Positions 18,575-27,971 of a stretch of DNA of 64,000 bases are shown one piece after another. Position numbers and translations under genes: made by a program. A model generated the notes under the pieces. That model saw nothing but the letters and a program-made list of their open reading frames with translations, ran no database searches and was not told where the DNA came from. The DNA is from CAIMUX01 sp964473865 (lineage in GTDB: Bacteria > Eisenbacteria > RBG-16-71-46 > CAIMUX01): the NCBI GenBank assembly GCA_964473865.1, contig CAYYQN010000006.1:1-64000 (forward strand), in the 5' to 3' direction. Each line of letters begins with the position of its first letter. Within the stretch, counting starts at the first letter, position 1.

Positions 18575-21253
18575 ATGTCCTCACCGGCCCCGTTTCGTTT
18601 CCGCGTCGCAGCCGGCGTCGCGGTAGCGCTCGCGCTCCTGGCTGCGGGCGAGGCCGACGCCCGCGTCAACATCCGGTCGGCGTTCTTCGGCGTCTACACG
18701 GCCGCCGTCGGCAGCCGGCTCGACAATCTCCCCAGCATCCAGACGCATTGCGGCGTCTGTCACTACCAGTTCACGGGCGCCGGCCCCCGCAATCCATACG
18801 GCCTGGCGCTCGAGGCCGCCCTGCCGGGCTTCCCGAACAATGACGCAGGCCGGAGGCAGGCGGTCAACAGCATCGCGAACCTCGATTCGGATGCCGACGG
18901 CTTCAGCCAACTGGTCGAGATCACCGACCTCGTGAACTACGCGAACACGCCGACGTTCCCCGGTCTCAACTCCACCAACGTGAGTTCTGTCTCCGGCGTC
19001 TCGCTGAACGACATCCTCCCGTACCTGGTGCCGTCCGGCGCCGACACGCAGCTCCCTTTGGTGACGGTCCTGGCGCCGAACGGGGGGGAGAGCTGGCAGG
19101 CGGGGGTCGCGCAGACCGTGACCTGGACCGCGACCGACAACGTGGGCGTGGGCCTGCTCGACATCTACTACCGGGATGGAGCAAGCGAGCCCTGGACCAT
19201 GCTGGCCCGGGATCTCACGAATACCGGCTCGTTCTCATGGTTCGTGCAGAACACGCCTACCCCGGGAGCGCGCGTGCGGGTGGTGGCGCGGGACACCGCG
19301 GGGAACTCCGGCGAGGACACCAGCAATGGCGACTTCACGATTCTCGCCGAGACCGGCTCAACCGTGCCGACGACGCTGCGGGACTTCCATCAGCCGGGCA
19401 CCCAGCCGTTCGGGTCCGGCGCCTTCCAGGACAACACCGCCTGCACCGGGTGCCACGGCGGCTACGACTCCGCGGTGGAGCCCGGTTTCAACTGGAAGGG
19501 CAGCATGATGGCCCAGGCGATGCGCGATCCGCTTTTCAAGGCCGCGCTGATTGTGGCCGAACAGGATGCGTCCTCCTCGGGCGATCTCTGCCTCCGCTGC
19601 CACACCCCGTTCGGTTGGCTGTCCGGTCGGAGCACCCCAACCGATGGCGGGCAGTTGACCGCCCTCGATCGGGACGGCGTTTCGTGCGACTTCTGCCATC
19701 GCATGGTCGATCCGCTTTACGAGGTCGGGGTCAGCCCCGCCGCGGACCAAGCGATCCTCGCCGCGCTCGCGGAGATCCCCTCCAGCTATTCGAACGGCCA
19801 GCACGTGGACGATCCCGAGCTGCGGCGCCGCGGACCGTTCACCGATCCGGCCTCGCCGCATCCGTTCCTCTATTCGCCGTTCCACCGCTCGAGCAACTTC
19901 TGCGGCACCTGCCACGACGTCTCGAACCCCGCCTTTGACCGTACCGGCCCCAAGGACTACGCCCCGGGCCCGCTCGATCAGGCGGTGGAGGTCGTGGACT
20001 CCCAGTCGCTCTACCCGGTGGAGCGCACCTACAGCGAGTGGGCCAACAGCGCGTTTCCCGCCGGCGTGTATGCCCCCGACTTCGCCGGGACCCTACCGGA
20101 TGGAGTCGTGCGAAGCTGCCAGGACTGCCATCTGCGCGACGTGGTGGGGAAGGGGTGCAACGACGCCGCCGCGCCGATGCGCTCGGACCTCCCGTTGCAC
20201 GACATGACCGGCGGCAACAGCTGGATCCCGATGGTGCTGAACCAGGTTGTTCCCGGGGAGGTCGATCCGGCGGCTCTGGCGGCGGGCTCGGCCCGCGCGG
20301 TGTCGCTGCTGGAGAAGGCAGCTCTTCTCTCCCTGGCGGTTGCGGCCGAGGCCGACAGCTATCGCGTGGAAGCGACCATCACGAATCGGTCGGGACACAA
20401 ACTGCCGACCGGCTATCCGGAAGGCAGACGGATGTGGCTGAACCTGGTCGCTTACGACGCGGTCGATCAGCCCATCTACGTCTCGGGTTTGTACGACCCG
20501 GATACCGGCGAGCTGCACCACGACGCGGATATCGCGCTCTACGAGGCCGAGCTCGGGATCTCGCCGGGGCTGGCGGGAGCGATCGGCCAGTCCGCCGGCG
20601 TTTCGTTCCACTTCGTTCTCAACGACACGCTCTACAAGGACAACCGTATCCCGCCGGCCGGCTTCACCAATGCCGCATTCGCCACGTTCGGCGGGAGTCC
20701 GGTGGACCCCGAGCACCCGGGAGAACGCTACGCGGACGGACAGAACTGGGACGCGCCGACCTACGGCCTGCCGGCGGCGACGCGGAAGGTGAAGGCGACG
20801 CTCTACTACCAGACGACCTCTCGCGAATACATGACCTTCCTGCGCGATGAGAACCACACCGACAGCCAGGGGCAGTTCATGTACGACCTCTGGGCCGCCA
20901 ACGGCCGGGCGGCGCCCGTAGCGATGGTTTCCGACTCTCTGCTGCTGGTGCCGGAGGCGATCGCCGAGGGTGAGTCCGGTCGCGATCTGCAGGTGGACGT
21001 CGGCGCCAACCCCTTCGAGCAAGCGCTGTCCCTGAACGTCTTCCTTCCGCAGGCCTGTCCGGTCGGCCTGCAGGTCTTCGATATCGGAGGCCGTCGAGTG
21101 CGCTCGGCCGGATTCGGATTGCGGTCCGGCGCGCAGCACCTGGTGTGGAACGGCACGGATGACAGCGGCCAGGACGTGGGGTCAGGAATCTTCTGGATCC
21201 GCCTCCAGGCCGGCACGGAGACATTCACCCGGAGAATCGTGCGCATTCGCTGA
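18575..21253 (+). CDS. Secreted hexahaem cytochrome c with Ig-like and FlgD-like domains
   Basis: An 892-residue exported protein with a signal peptide (about residues 9-30, ending ADA). Six CXXCH haem sites are visible at residues 59 (CGVCH), 290 (CTGCH), 339 (CLRCH), 371 (CDFCH), 443 (CGTCH) and 515 (CQDCH). Between the first and second haems are a calcium-loop-like DSDADGF segment and an Ig-like domain beginning APNGGESWQAG. After the haem region comes a beta-rich domain and a C-terminal FlgD/Por-like domain ending RRIVRIR, implying delivery to the outer surface. It probably carries electrons to or from extracellular acceptors; the substrate is unknown. It is preceded by a candidate Fnr-controlled promoter and followed by a cytochrome peroxidase-like gene. 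Confidence 0.87.
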   Translation: MSSPAPFRFRVAAGVAVALALLAAGEADARVNIRSAFFGVYTAAVGSRLDNLPSIQTHCGVCHYQFTGAGPRNPYGLALEAALPGFPNNDAGRRQAVNSIANLDSDADGFSQLVEITDLVNYANTPTFPGLNSTNVSSVSGVSLNDILPYLVPSGADTQLPLVTVLAPNGGESWQAGVAQTVTWTATDNVGVGLLDIYYRDGASEPWTMLARDLTNTGSFSWFVQNTPTPGARVRVVARDTAGNSGEDTSNGDFTILAETGSTVPTTLRDFHQPGTQPFGSGAFQDNTACTGCHGGYDSAVEPGFNWKGSMMAQAMRDPLFKAALIVAEQDASSSGDLCLRCHTPFGWLSGRSTPTDGGQLTALDRDGVSCDFCHRMVDPLYEVGVSPAADQAILAALAEIPSSYSNGQHVDDPELRRRGPFTDPASPHPFLYSPFHRSSNFCGTCHDVSNPAFDRTGPKDYAPGPLDQAVEVVDSQSLYPVERTYSEWANSAFPAGVYAPDFAGTLPDGVVRSCQDCHLRDVVGKGCNDAAAPMRSDLPLHDMTGGNSWIPMVLNQVVPGEVDPAALAAGSARAVSLLEKAALLSLAVAAEADSYRVEATITNRSGHKLPTGYPEGRRMWLNLVAYDAVDQPIYVSGLYDPDTGELHHDADIALYEAELGISPGLAGAIGQSAGVSFHFVLNDTLYKDNRIPPAGFTNAAFATFGGSPVDPEHPGERYADGQNWDAPTYGLPAATRKVKATLYYQTTSREYMTFLRDENHTDSQGQFMYDLWAANGRAAPVAMVSDSLLLVPEAIAEGESGRDLQVDVGANPFEQALSLNVFLPQACPVGLQVFDIGGRRVRSAGFGLRSGAQHLVWNGTDDSGQDVGSGIFWIRLQAGTETFTRRIVRIR

Positions 21254-21388
21254 GGCAATGATAGATGCCCGCCCGCGCTTGGATCGTGCCAGGGAGGTGC
21301 GACGGCGCGGGCCGGCGTCGGATTCGGGAAGCTGAGCCGCGTGAAAGCGCGGGCCACGCACAGGGAAACCGAAACAGAGGAGGACAAG

Positions 21389-22813
21389 ATGCGTATCGCC
21401 AGCCGAATCCTGGTGTTCGGAATGTTGCTGTGTGCGGTGGCGGCCGTCTCGGCACGGGCCGTCGAGCTCACACCGCTCGAACAGCTGGGGAAGTTCCTGT
21501 TCTTCGACACCGACCTCTCGACCCCACCCGGGCAGTCGTGCGCTACCTGTCACGATCCGGCGACGGCATTCGTGGGGCCCGACTCACAGATCAACGCGCA
21601 CGGCGCCGTCTATCCGGGCGCGGTGCACGTACGCTTCGGGAATCGCAAGCCGCCGAGCGCCGCCTACGCCACCTTCAGCCCCGACTTTCACTACGACGAG
21701 GTTGAAGGTCTCTACGTCGGGGGGATGTTCTGGGACGGACGGGCCCTGAACGTGGTCGAACAGGCGAAGGGGCCCTTCCTGAACCCCGTGGAGCAGAACA
21801 ATCCGCACAAGAAGCAGGTCATCAACAAGGTCCGCCACTCCGACTACGCCATGCTCTTCCGGGAGGTCTTCGGAGCCGAAGCGTTTGCCGACATCGACAT
21901 GGCCTACGAGTACGTCGCCCAGGCGATTGCCGCCTATGAGGGATCCCCCGAGGTGAACCAGTTCTCGTCGAAGTACGACGCCTACCTGGCCGGGATGGCG
22001 GAGCTGACGGAGCAGGAAGCGCGCGGGCTCGTGCTCTTCGAGGGGGCGGGCATGTGCGCGGCCTGCCACACCAGCCAGGTCGGGCCCAACGGAGAGCCGC
22101 CGCTCTTCACCGACTTTACCTACGACAACCTCGGGGTTCCCAAGAACATGGAGAACCCCTGGTACGACATGCCGCCGTCCTTCAACCCGGACCAGGAGGA
22201 CTGGATCGATCTCGGCCTGGGCGGCATCCTCGGTCTTCCCGAGGAGATGGGCAAAGTGAAGGTTCCCACATTGCGCAACGTCGGGATGCGGCCCTACGAG
22301 GGGTTCGTACAGGCCTACATGCACAATGGGGTCTTCAAGAGCCTTCACGAAGTGGTCGACTTCTACAACACGCGCGATGTCGGAATGTGGCCGCCTCCGG
22401 AATATCCGGAGAACGTCAACACCGACGAGCTGGGCAACCTTGGGTTGACCGACTCCGACGTGGACGACATCGTGGCGTTCATGATGACGCTCACCGATGG
22501 GTACCTGGCCGAGCCGTTGCGGCCAGTGCTGCGGGCGCCGGTATCTTTGGTGGACGCCGCCGCCTTCCCGAATCCGTTCCACCACAGCATGGAGTTGCGC
22601 GTCTCCGGGTCCGCGACCAGTCCGACTGCAGTCAGGGTGTACGACCTGGCCGGTCGCTGGGTGCGGACTCTGGCGGCGGATCCGGTCCGGACCGGCAGTG
22701 TGGTGTGGGACGGTCGGGCGGACGATGGCACCGCGGTGCCCGCGGGTATCTACTTCCTCCACGTCCAGTCCGGAACCGACCGCTCGGTCCAGAAGGTGCT
22801 TCGTCTGCGTTGA
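21389..22813 (+). CDS. MauG/cytochrome-c-peroxidase-like dihaem protein with FlgD-like tail
   Basis: A 474-residue exported dihaem protein with signal peptide MRIASRILVFGMLL...ARA. Haem sites are CATCH (residues 51-55) and CAACH (226-230), in the order and spacing of the CcpA/MauG family, with FFDTDLSTPPGQSC, GGMFWDGRA and KVPTLRNVGMRPYEGFVQAYMHNG also typical. The family reduces peroxide or performs MauG-like oxidations; which applies here is unclear. Unusually, the C-terminus carries a FlgD/Por-like domain (FPNPFHHSMELRV...SVQKVLRLR), as in its upstream neighbour, so both are probably displayed outside the cell. The start is the ATG after GAGGAGGACAAG. Confidence 0.88.
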   Translation: MRIASRILVFGMLLCAVAAVSARAVELTPLEQLGKFLFFDTDLSTPPGQSCATCHDPATAFVGPDSQINAHGAVYPGAVHVRFGNRKPPSAAYATFSPDFHYDEVEGLYVGGMFWDGRALNVVEQAKGPFLNPVEQNNPHKKQVINKVRHSDYAMLFREVFGAEAFADIDMAYEYVAQAIAAYEGSPEVNQFSSKYDAYLAGMAELTEQEARGLVLFEGAGMCAACHTSQVGPNGEPPLFTDFTYDNLGVPKNMENPWYDMPPSFNPDQEDWIDLGLGGILGLPEEMGKVKVPTLRNVGMRPYEGFVQAYMHNGVFKSLHEVVDFYNTRDVGMWPPPEYPENVNTDELGNLGLTDSDVDDIVAFMMTLTDGYLAEPLRPVLRAPVSLVDAAAFPNPFHHSMELRVSGSATSPTAVRVYDLAGRWVRTLAADPVRTGSVVWDGRADDGTAVPAGIYFLHVQSGTDRSVQKVLRLR

Positions 22814-22964
22814 CCGGGAGCGGATTCCGGTCAGGTCTCGGGCGCTCATCGATCGCCTGGGCCAAGGCTTGCGGTTCCTGGCGCCGATGCACGGGCTTGC
22901 CGGCCCGCGCGTCGGCGCCCTTCTCTGCGGCGAGAAGGTTTGCCCTGCGCCGGTCGGCATCTCC

Positions 22965-22993
22965 TTGACCTGATTCCCTCCCGGCGTTTCAAT
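22965..22993 (+). promoter_or_regulatory. Sigma70-like promoter for second DUF948-like gene
   Basis: TTGACC (22965-22970), a 17-nt spacer starting TG, and TTCAAT (22988-22993). The transcript would start near 23000, 38 nt before the ATG. The layout and the CAAT-type -10 match the promoter of the paralogue at 8868. Confidence 0.5.
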
Positions 22994-23037
22994 CGCCCGG
23001 TCACCGGCTCCGGCGGACCGGGCACGGGGGGCGCGCA

Positions 23038-23526
23038 ATGTTGGCTCCAGTCCTCTTCTTCACGGTGGTTTTTCTCGTCTGTGCGGTCGTGGCGGCCCGA
23101 GCCCTGGCGCGCATGGGTCGGCAGCTCGCGCGCACCGGCGCCGAGTTGGAGCGGCTCGGCGGGCGGATGGAGGACCGCGTCCTTCCGCGGACCGAGCGGA
23201 TCCTGGAAGAAACGACCTCCACGCTGCGCGACCTCGAAGCGACCTCGGAACAGGCTCGGGCGGTGGGTCGGAGCTTCGAGAACGCGCTTGCCGCGGTAGG
23301 GGACATGACGGTGCTGGTGGAGCACGCGGTGCGGCCGATCGTGGCCACGGCGGCGTCCGTGCGGGTCGACAACCGCCGCGCGCGGGCGATCCGGGCCGGT
23401 TTCGCTGCGGCCTGGCGCCGGCTGCTCCACCGAGCCGGCCGGGAGTCGACGGTACGGCCAGCCCTCGAGGCGGGCGATTCCCCGGTGCCACCGGACGACG
23501 AGCAGTCCGAAACCCCTGAGGCCTGA
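23038..23526 (+). CDS. DUF948-like membrane-anchored coiled-coil protein (paralogue)
   Basis: A 162-residue protein with an N-terminal membrane helix (about residues 3-20), an amphipathic helical region (GAELERLGGRMEDRVLPRTER), and an acidic, proline-containing C-terminus. It is clearly paralogous to the 8868 gene, sharing the GxELERL...LPRxERxL pattern and helical layout, with an added C-terminal extension. It precedes the CydA-like genes, whereas its paralogue precedes the mla operon. The function is unknown. Confidence 0.7.
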   Translation: MLAPVLFFTVVFLVCAVVAARALARMGRQLARTGAELERLGGRMEDRVLPRTERILEETTSTLRDLEATSEQARAVGRSFENALAAVGDMTVLVEHAVRPIVATAASVRVDNRRARAIRAGFAAAWRRLLHRAGRESTVRPALEAGDSPVPPDDEQSETPEA

Positions 23527-23573
23527 GCCGGCAAGGCGCTCCCTTCGTTCCCTCACCCTACCTGGGAGGCTAC

Positions 23574-25055
23574 ATGGACTACCCGACCTGGGGGCCCGGG
23601 ATCGGCGGCGGGGTCGTCATCGCGATCATTTCCGTCGCCCATGTCCTGGTGTCGCACTTCGCCGTGGGGGGTGGCATTGCCCTGGCGGTCTTGGAGACGC
23701 TCTCCGTTCGCCGGCGCGACCCTTCGCTTCGCGCTCTGGCCCGTCGCAGCTCGATCATGCTCATCCTGATCTCGACGGTGTTCGGAGCGGTCTCCGGAGT
23801 CGCGATCTGGTTCAGCATCGGGCTCGTCGCCCCCGCCGCGACCTCGGCGCTCATCCGCACCTTCGCCTGGGCCTGGGCCATCGAGTGGACTTTCTTCATC
23901 GTGGAGGTGGCCACGGCGTTGGCGTGGGCGACAACCTGGGACCGCGTGCGCCCGCGCACCCATCTTCTCCTCATCTGGCTCTATGCCGCGGCGGCCTTCC
24001 TGTCGCTGGTGGTGATCCAGGGGATCCTGGCGTTCATGCTCACCCCGGGGCGGTGGCTCGTCACACACCAGTTCTGGGACGGTCTGCTGAACCCGAGCTA
24101 CCTGCCCGGCCTCGTCCTGCGCACCGGCATCTGTCTGCTTCTCGCTGGCTGTTATCTGGCCCTGGCGGCCCAACGGGAGCGAGACTTGGCGGCGCGCGGA
24201 AGCATGGTGCGGCTGCTGGCCGGGTTTCAGATCGTGGGAGCGGTGCTGGGGGGAGCGTCCTACCTGTGGTGGCTGCAGGCAGCGCTTCCGGGCGGACTGG
24301 CGGCGGTGTTCGCGGGCGCGGCTGCGACCGCCCAGAGCATGCGGTGGACGGTGTCGCTCGCTCGCGCCGGCCTGCTTGTGGCCCTGGCGCTTTCGCTCTT
24401 CGCGTTCTTCCGGCCGCGGTGGCATCGCTGGACCACAGCCGTGGTTACGCTTCTCGCCGCCTTCCTCTTTTTCGGGGCGTTCGAACGCGTGCGGGAGGGC
24501 GCGCGCAAGCCGTTCGTCATTCGCGACTGGATGTTCAGCAACGGCATTCTCCTGTCGGACGTGCCGCGACTCAACGAGCGGGGGATTCTCGCGGTCTCGG
24601 GTTGGGCATCGCGGGCGGCCGCGTCCGGCAATCTCGAAGCCGGGGAGCAGATCTTCCGCATCCAGTGTGCGGCCTGTCATACGCGGGACGGCTATAACTC
24701 CATCCGCGAAAGGCTCGGTGCCGCGGATCCCGACCGGATCGCGGGCCTGATCGGGTTCATGCGCGCGGATGCAGAAGTCTGGGCTGAGGCCGTCCGGACG
24801 CAGAGGGTGAGCGCCGGGCCCGGCGCGGGGACGGCCGACCTGAAGGTGGATCGCGATCAGCTCGTCTATCCCTACATGCCGCCGCTGGTGGGAACCGAGG
24901 AGGACGCGGCGGCGCTGGCAGAGTACCTGTTGCGCGCCGCCGGGGGCGGGCTGGCGCTGAGGGAGCGGGAAGTCCGGCCTCTCCCGGCCGGTGGTCTGGT
25001 GAGCGGTTTGGTGAGCCGGGCGGCCGCGGGGGCCGGGATCGGAAGTGGTCGATGA
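23574..25055 (+). CDS. CydA-like membrane cytochrome with C-terminal haem c domain
   Basis: A 493-residue protein. The N-terminal ~330 residues contain eight or nine predicted membrane helices resembling cytochrome bd subunit I: SVAHVLVSHFAVGGG with His23 and His28, and an acidic helix IEWTFFIVEVATA. The C-terminal ~150 residues form a soluble cytochrome c domain with CAACH at residues 365-369. It lacks the full CydA length and Q-loop, so it is a bd-like homologue rather than a canonical oxidase. It probably moves electrons between quinol and a c-type carrier. The stop overlaps the next ATG (ATGA, 25052-25055), so the two products are very likely one complex. The Shine-Dalgarno is GGGAGG. Confidence 0.7.
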   Translation: MDYPTWGPGIGGGVVIAIISVAHVLVSHFAVGGGIALAVLETLSVRRRDPSLRALARRSSIMLILISTVFGAVSGVAIWFSIGLVAPAATSALIRTFAWAWAIEWTFFIVEVATALAWATTWDRVRPRTHLLLIWLYAAAAFLSLVVIQGILAFMLTPGRWLVTHQFWDGLLNPSYLPGLVLRTGICLLLAGCYLALAAQRERDLAARGSMVRLLAGFQIVGAVLGGASYLWWLQAALPGGLAAVFAGAAATAQSMRWTVSLARAGLLVALALSLFAFFRPRWHRWTTAVVTLLAAFLFFGAFERVREGARKPFVIRDWMFSNGILLSDVPRLNERGILAVSGWASRAAASGNLEAGEQIFRIQCAACHTRDGYNSIRERLGAADPDRIAGLIGFMRADAEVWAEAVRTQRVSAGPGAGTADLKVDRDQLVYPYMPPLVGTEEDAAALAEYLLRAAGGGLALREREVRPLPAGGLVSGLVSRAAAGAGIGSGR

Positions 25056-26146
25056 ACCCCCTCGTGCCCGCCGTGGATCCGCTGCCGTTGCCCGGTCCGG
25101 TCTGGCTGCTGCACGTACTCTGGATCGTCACCTTCACCATCCATCTGCTCCTCGTCAACGTCGTGCTCGGGGGCACCATCCTCTCCGCCGTGGCCCTGGT
25201 GCGCGGAGGCGCCGGACGGGCGTCGGCCGCGTGGTTCGGTTCCGTCAACAGCTGGGCGATCCCCTTCGCCATCACGTTCGCCATCGCGCCGCTGCTCTTC
25301 GCCCAGCTGCTCTACGGCCGGTTCTTCTACAGCGCGACGATCCTGCTGGCGGGAGCCTGGCTGACTCTGCTCGGCCTGCTCCTTACGGCGTACTACCTGA
25401 ACTACCTAGTGAAGCAGAAGCTCCGGGCGGGCGGCGTCCCATCGTTGCCGGTGCTCATCCAGGCGGTTCTCTTCCTGGGGGTCGCGGGGATCCAGGTAGC
25501 GGTCAACCTTCTCCACCAGCGGCCGGATACCTGGGGCACGGTATCGGACCGGCCCTGGTCCGTGCTCGGCGATCCCGCCTTCATCCCGCGGTACCTGCAT
25601 TTTGTGTGTGCCGCGGTGGCGATGTCGGGCGCGTTGCTCGCCTGGTGGCGGGTGCGAAGGACGTCGCCTGGTGCGATGGTGACCTCGGACCCGGAGGCGC
25701 GTTTCGGAGTCCAGGCGGCGCTCGGCGCCACGGCGCTGCAGCTTCCGGTCGGCTTCTGGCTGCTCTTCGCGCTTCCGCGCGGTGTGCTGATCGGGTTCAT
25801 GAAGGGCGGCGCCGTCGCGATGATGCCGCTCACGCTTGGGATCCTGATGGGAGTGGGCGCCATCGTGCTGCTGGCCCTCTGTCTCTCGCCGCTCGCCAGG
25901 CCGAGGCTCGTGCGCCACGCCGTGGAAGTCATCGTCGGCGCGTCGATCCTGATGGTGGTCACGCGCCATCAGCTCCGTGAGGTCTACCTGGCGTCTGCGA
26001 AACCGGCCGCCTCAGCGACGGTCCAGGCCCGGTGGGAAGTCATCGGCCTCTTCCTTCTCTGCTTTCTCGGAGCGGTGGCACTCACTTCGGTGGCGCTGAT
26101 GCGGGCGGCGCGGGATCGGCCCGGGCCGGGAGAAGAGAACACGTGA
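25052..26146 (+). CDS. CydA-like second membrane subunit
   Basis: A 364-residue membrane protein with eight or nine predicted helices. The N-terminus has LLHVLWIVTFTIHLLLVN with His21 and His31, resembling the haem-ligand helix of the upstream CydA-like protein, and a final helix pair follows VTRHQLREVYL. No soluble haem c domain is present. It is translationally coupled to the upstream gene. Both proteins look like halves of a bd-like quinol module in which the usual CydB is replaced by a second CydA-like subunit. Direction of electron flow and oxygen reactivity cannot be told from the sequence. Confidence 0.62.
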   Translation: MNPLVPAVDPLPLPGPVWLLHVLWIVTFTIHLLLVNVVLGGTILSAVALVRGGAGRASAAWFGSVNSWAIPFAITFAIAPLLFAQLLYGRFFYSATILLAGAWLTLLGLLLTAYYLNYLVKQKLRAGGVPSLPVLIQAVLFLGVAGIQVAVNLLHQRPDTWGTVSDRPWSVLGDPAFIPRYLHFVCAAVAMSGALLAWWRVRRTSPGAMVTSDPEARFGVQAALGATALQLPVGFWLLFALPRGVLIGFMKGGAVAMMPLTLGILMGVGAIVLLALCLSPLARPRLVRHAVEVIVGASILMVVTRHQLREVYLASAKPAASATVQARWEVIGLFLLCFLGAVALTSVALMRAARDRPGPGEENT

Positions 26147-26285
26147 GACCTCGGCGATTCGCTTCCCCGTCGATCGGCCGCCCGGCCCCGTCGTGCACCG
26201 GTCGACTCGGACGGCGGTTGCTGTCGCGCGGGGATCAGCCTGACGTCACCGGCGGCACGCGCCAGCACTCGAGGATCGCCCCGGG

Positions 26286-27695
26286 ATGACAGATGACGAT
26301 TCAAACCGGGACCGGGCGCTCCCCGACACTCCGAGCCCGGAGCTGATCCCCGGAGTCACCTACGGGGAGCTGGTTGCCACGGCTTCTCGCCACCGCACCG
26401 AGGTGTCGTTCCGCGGCTCAGCCTTCTATCGCGAGCACGGCGCGACTTTGGAGCAACTCCTCCGCAGACCGCGGGTGGCGGCGCCGGAGAAGAGAACCGA
26501 CGACGAGGGGCGGATGGTTCCGGGGGTCGGCCCGACCCCGGCGGACCCGGCCGAGCGAGACGGCGCCGCTGATCGGGCCGATCCAGAAGATCCAGCCGAT
26601 CCGGATCTGTCGTTTCACTCCGGCGGATCGGACTCCGGAGCGATCCGGGTCCTGGCCTGGAACATCGAGAAGGGCCGGGACCTTGACGGAATCATCCGCC
26701 GCTTCCGCGAGGATTCCTGGATGCGTAGGGCCGACCTCTTGCTGCTGAGCGAGGTCGACTGCGGGACCGCCCGGGGCGGCAATGTCGACGAGGCGAGACG
26801 GCTGTCCGACGCCCTGCACCTGCACCATGCCTGGCTCCCGACCTTCGTCGAGCTCACCAAGGGAACCGGCGTGGACCTGGTAGCAAAGGGCGAGAACACC
26901 CTTGGCCTTCACGGGCTGGCGATCCTCTCGCGCTGGCCGATCCTGGCCGCGCGGGCGGCGGTGTTGCCATCCTGCCATGACTACTTCGACTTTGCCGAGA
27001 AGCGAATCGGCGGACGACGCGGGCTCTTCGCATTGATCGCCGCCGGAGATCGGCCGATAGTGGCTGCTACCGCCCACCTGGAGGTTCGCCGCACACCGCG
27101 CTGCCGGGAGCGGCAGTTCGCGGCGTTCTTGCGCGGATTGGAGGAGTCGCTGCAAGCCTGGAGGGCAGAGGGCCTGCTGGGCGGCGGCCTGTCTTCCCGC
27201 TCCGAGGGGGCTGGGTACGCAACCGCCGGCTCGGCTCGTCGCGCTCCGGTCGTTCTCGGTGGCGACTGGAACACGAACACGTTCCGCCGCGGCACCCTCC
27301 CGCGGGCGTTGGTCGAGTTTGCGCGCGTGATCACCACCCCTCCTGAGAACCTCGCCGCAGAACTCGTTGCGCCGTTTTCCCGCGAGCCTCTCTTCCAGTT
27401 GCTCACCGGGGCGGGTTTCACGGTTGCGCCCTGCAACGAGTCGGCCGCGACGGTGAGCCAGGATCTGGGCTCGGTCGAGGATCTGGCGGTCCTGCCCCCG
27501 CCCCTCGCCCGCCTGGTCGATCGGACATTCGGTCTGTCAAAGAGGGTGCTGCGGATGCGCCTCGACTGGATTGCCGCCCGGAGCCTGGAAGTGGCGGGCC
27601 CTCCCGTCACCCTGTCCGCGTCGAGACCCGACGGAAGCGCCCTGTCCGACCATGCGGCAATCGGCGTTGATCTGCGGCGGGGGGGGCGGAACTGA
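26286..27695 (+). CDS. Endonuclease/exonuclease/phosphatase-fold protein
   Basis: A 469-residue protein. After ~110 residues of low-complexity acidic and proline-rich sequence, an EEP domain runs to the end. Motifs are VLAWNIEKG, LLLLSEVD, TAHLEV, VVLGGDWNTNT and the C-terminal LSDHAAIGVDL, which together supply the metal-binding Asn, Glu, Asp and His residues of the DNase I/phosphodiesterase fold. No signal peptide is apparent, so it is likely cytoplasmic. The substrate could be nucleic acid, phospholipid or a phosphoester; the sequence does not decide. Confidence 0.82.
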   Translation: MTDDDSNRDRALPDTPSPELIPGVTYGELVATASRHRTEVSFRGSAFYREHGATLEQLLRRPRVAAPEKRTDDEGRMVPGVGPTPADPAERDGAADRADPEDPADPDLSFHSGGSDSGAIRVLAWNIEKGRDLDGIIRRFREDSWMRRADLLLLSEVDCGTARGGNVDEARRLSDALHLHHAWLPTFVELTKGTGVDLVAKGENTLGLHGLAILSRWPILAARAAVLPSCHDYFDFAEKRIGGRRGLFALIAAGDRPIVAATAHLEVRRTPRCRERQFAAFLRGLEESLQAWRAEGLLGGGLSSRSEGAGYATAGSARRAPVVLGGDWNTNTFRRGTLPRALVEFARVITTPPENLAAELVAPFSREPLFQLLTGAGFTVAPCNESAATVSQDLGSVEDLAVLPPPLARLVDRTFGLSKRVLRMRLDWIAARSLEVAGPPVTLSASRPDGSALSDHAAIGVDLRRGGRN

Positions 27696-27971
27696 CTCGT
27701 TTGGCCCCAGACTGAGGTGCCGTCCGGCATGACCGTCGAAACCGGTACCCGGGAGGCCGCGTCGGAGGCGGCGCGGCCCGGTCGATGACCTCTGGACGAA
27801 GATGGACCTTGCCTCGGCGGCGTGATGCGAGCAGACTGGCGTCAGGGGACCGGGAGCGTTTGCGGTCGTGAGGGTTGGGGCGAGCGATTCCCGGGGGCAT
27901 TCATCTCCGAGAAGGGGATCCGGTCGGATTCCTGCCGATGGCCCGCCAACCCCGGGCCGGGGAGACCAGCC

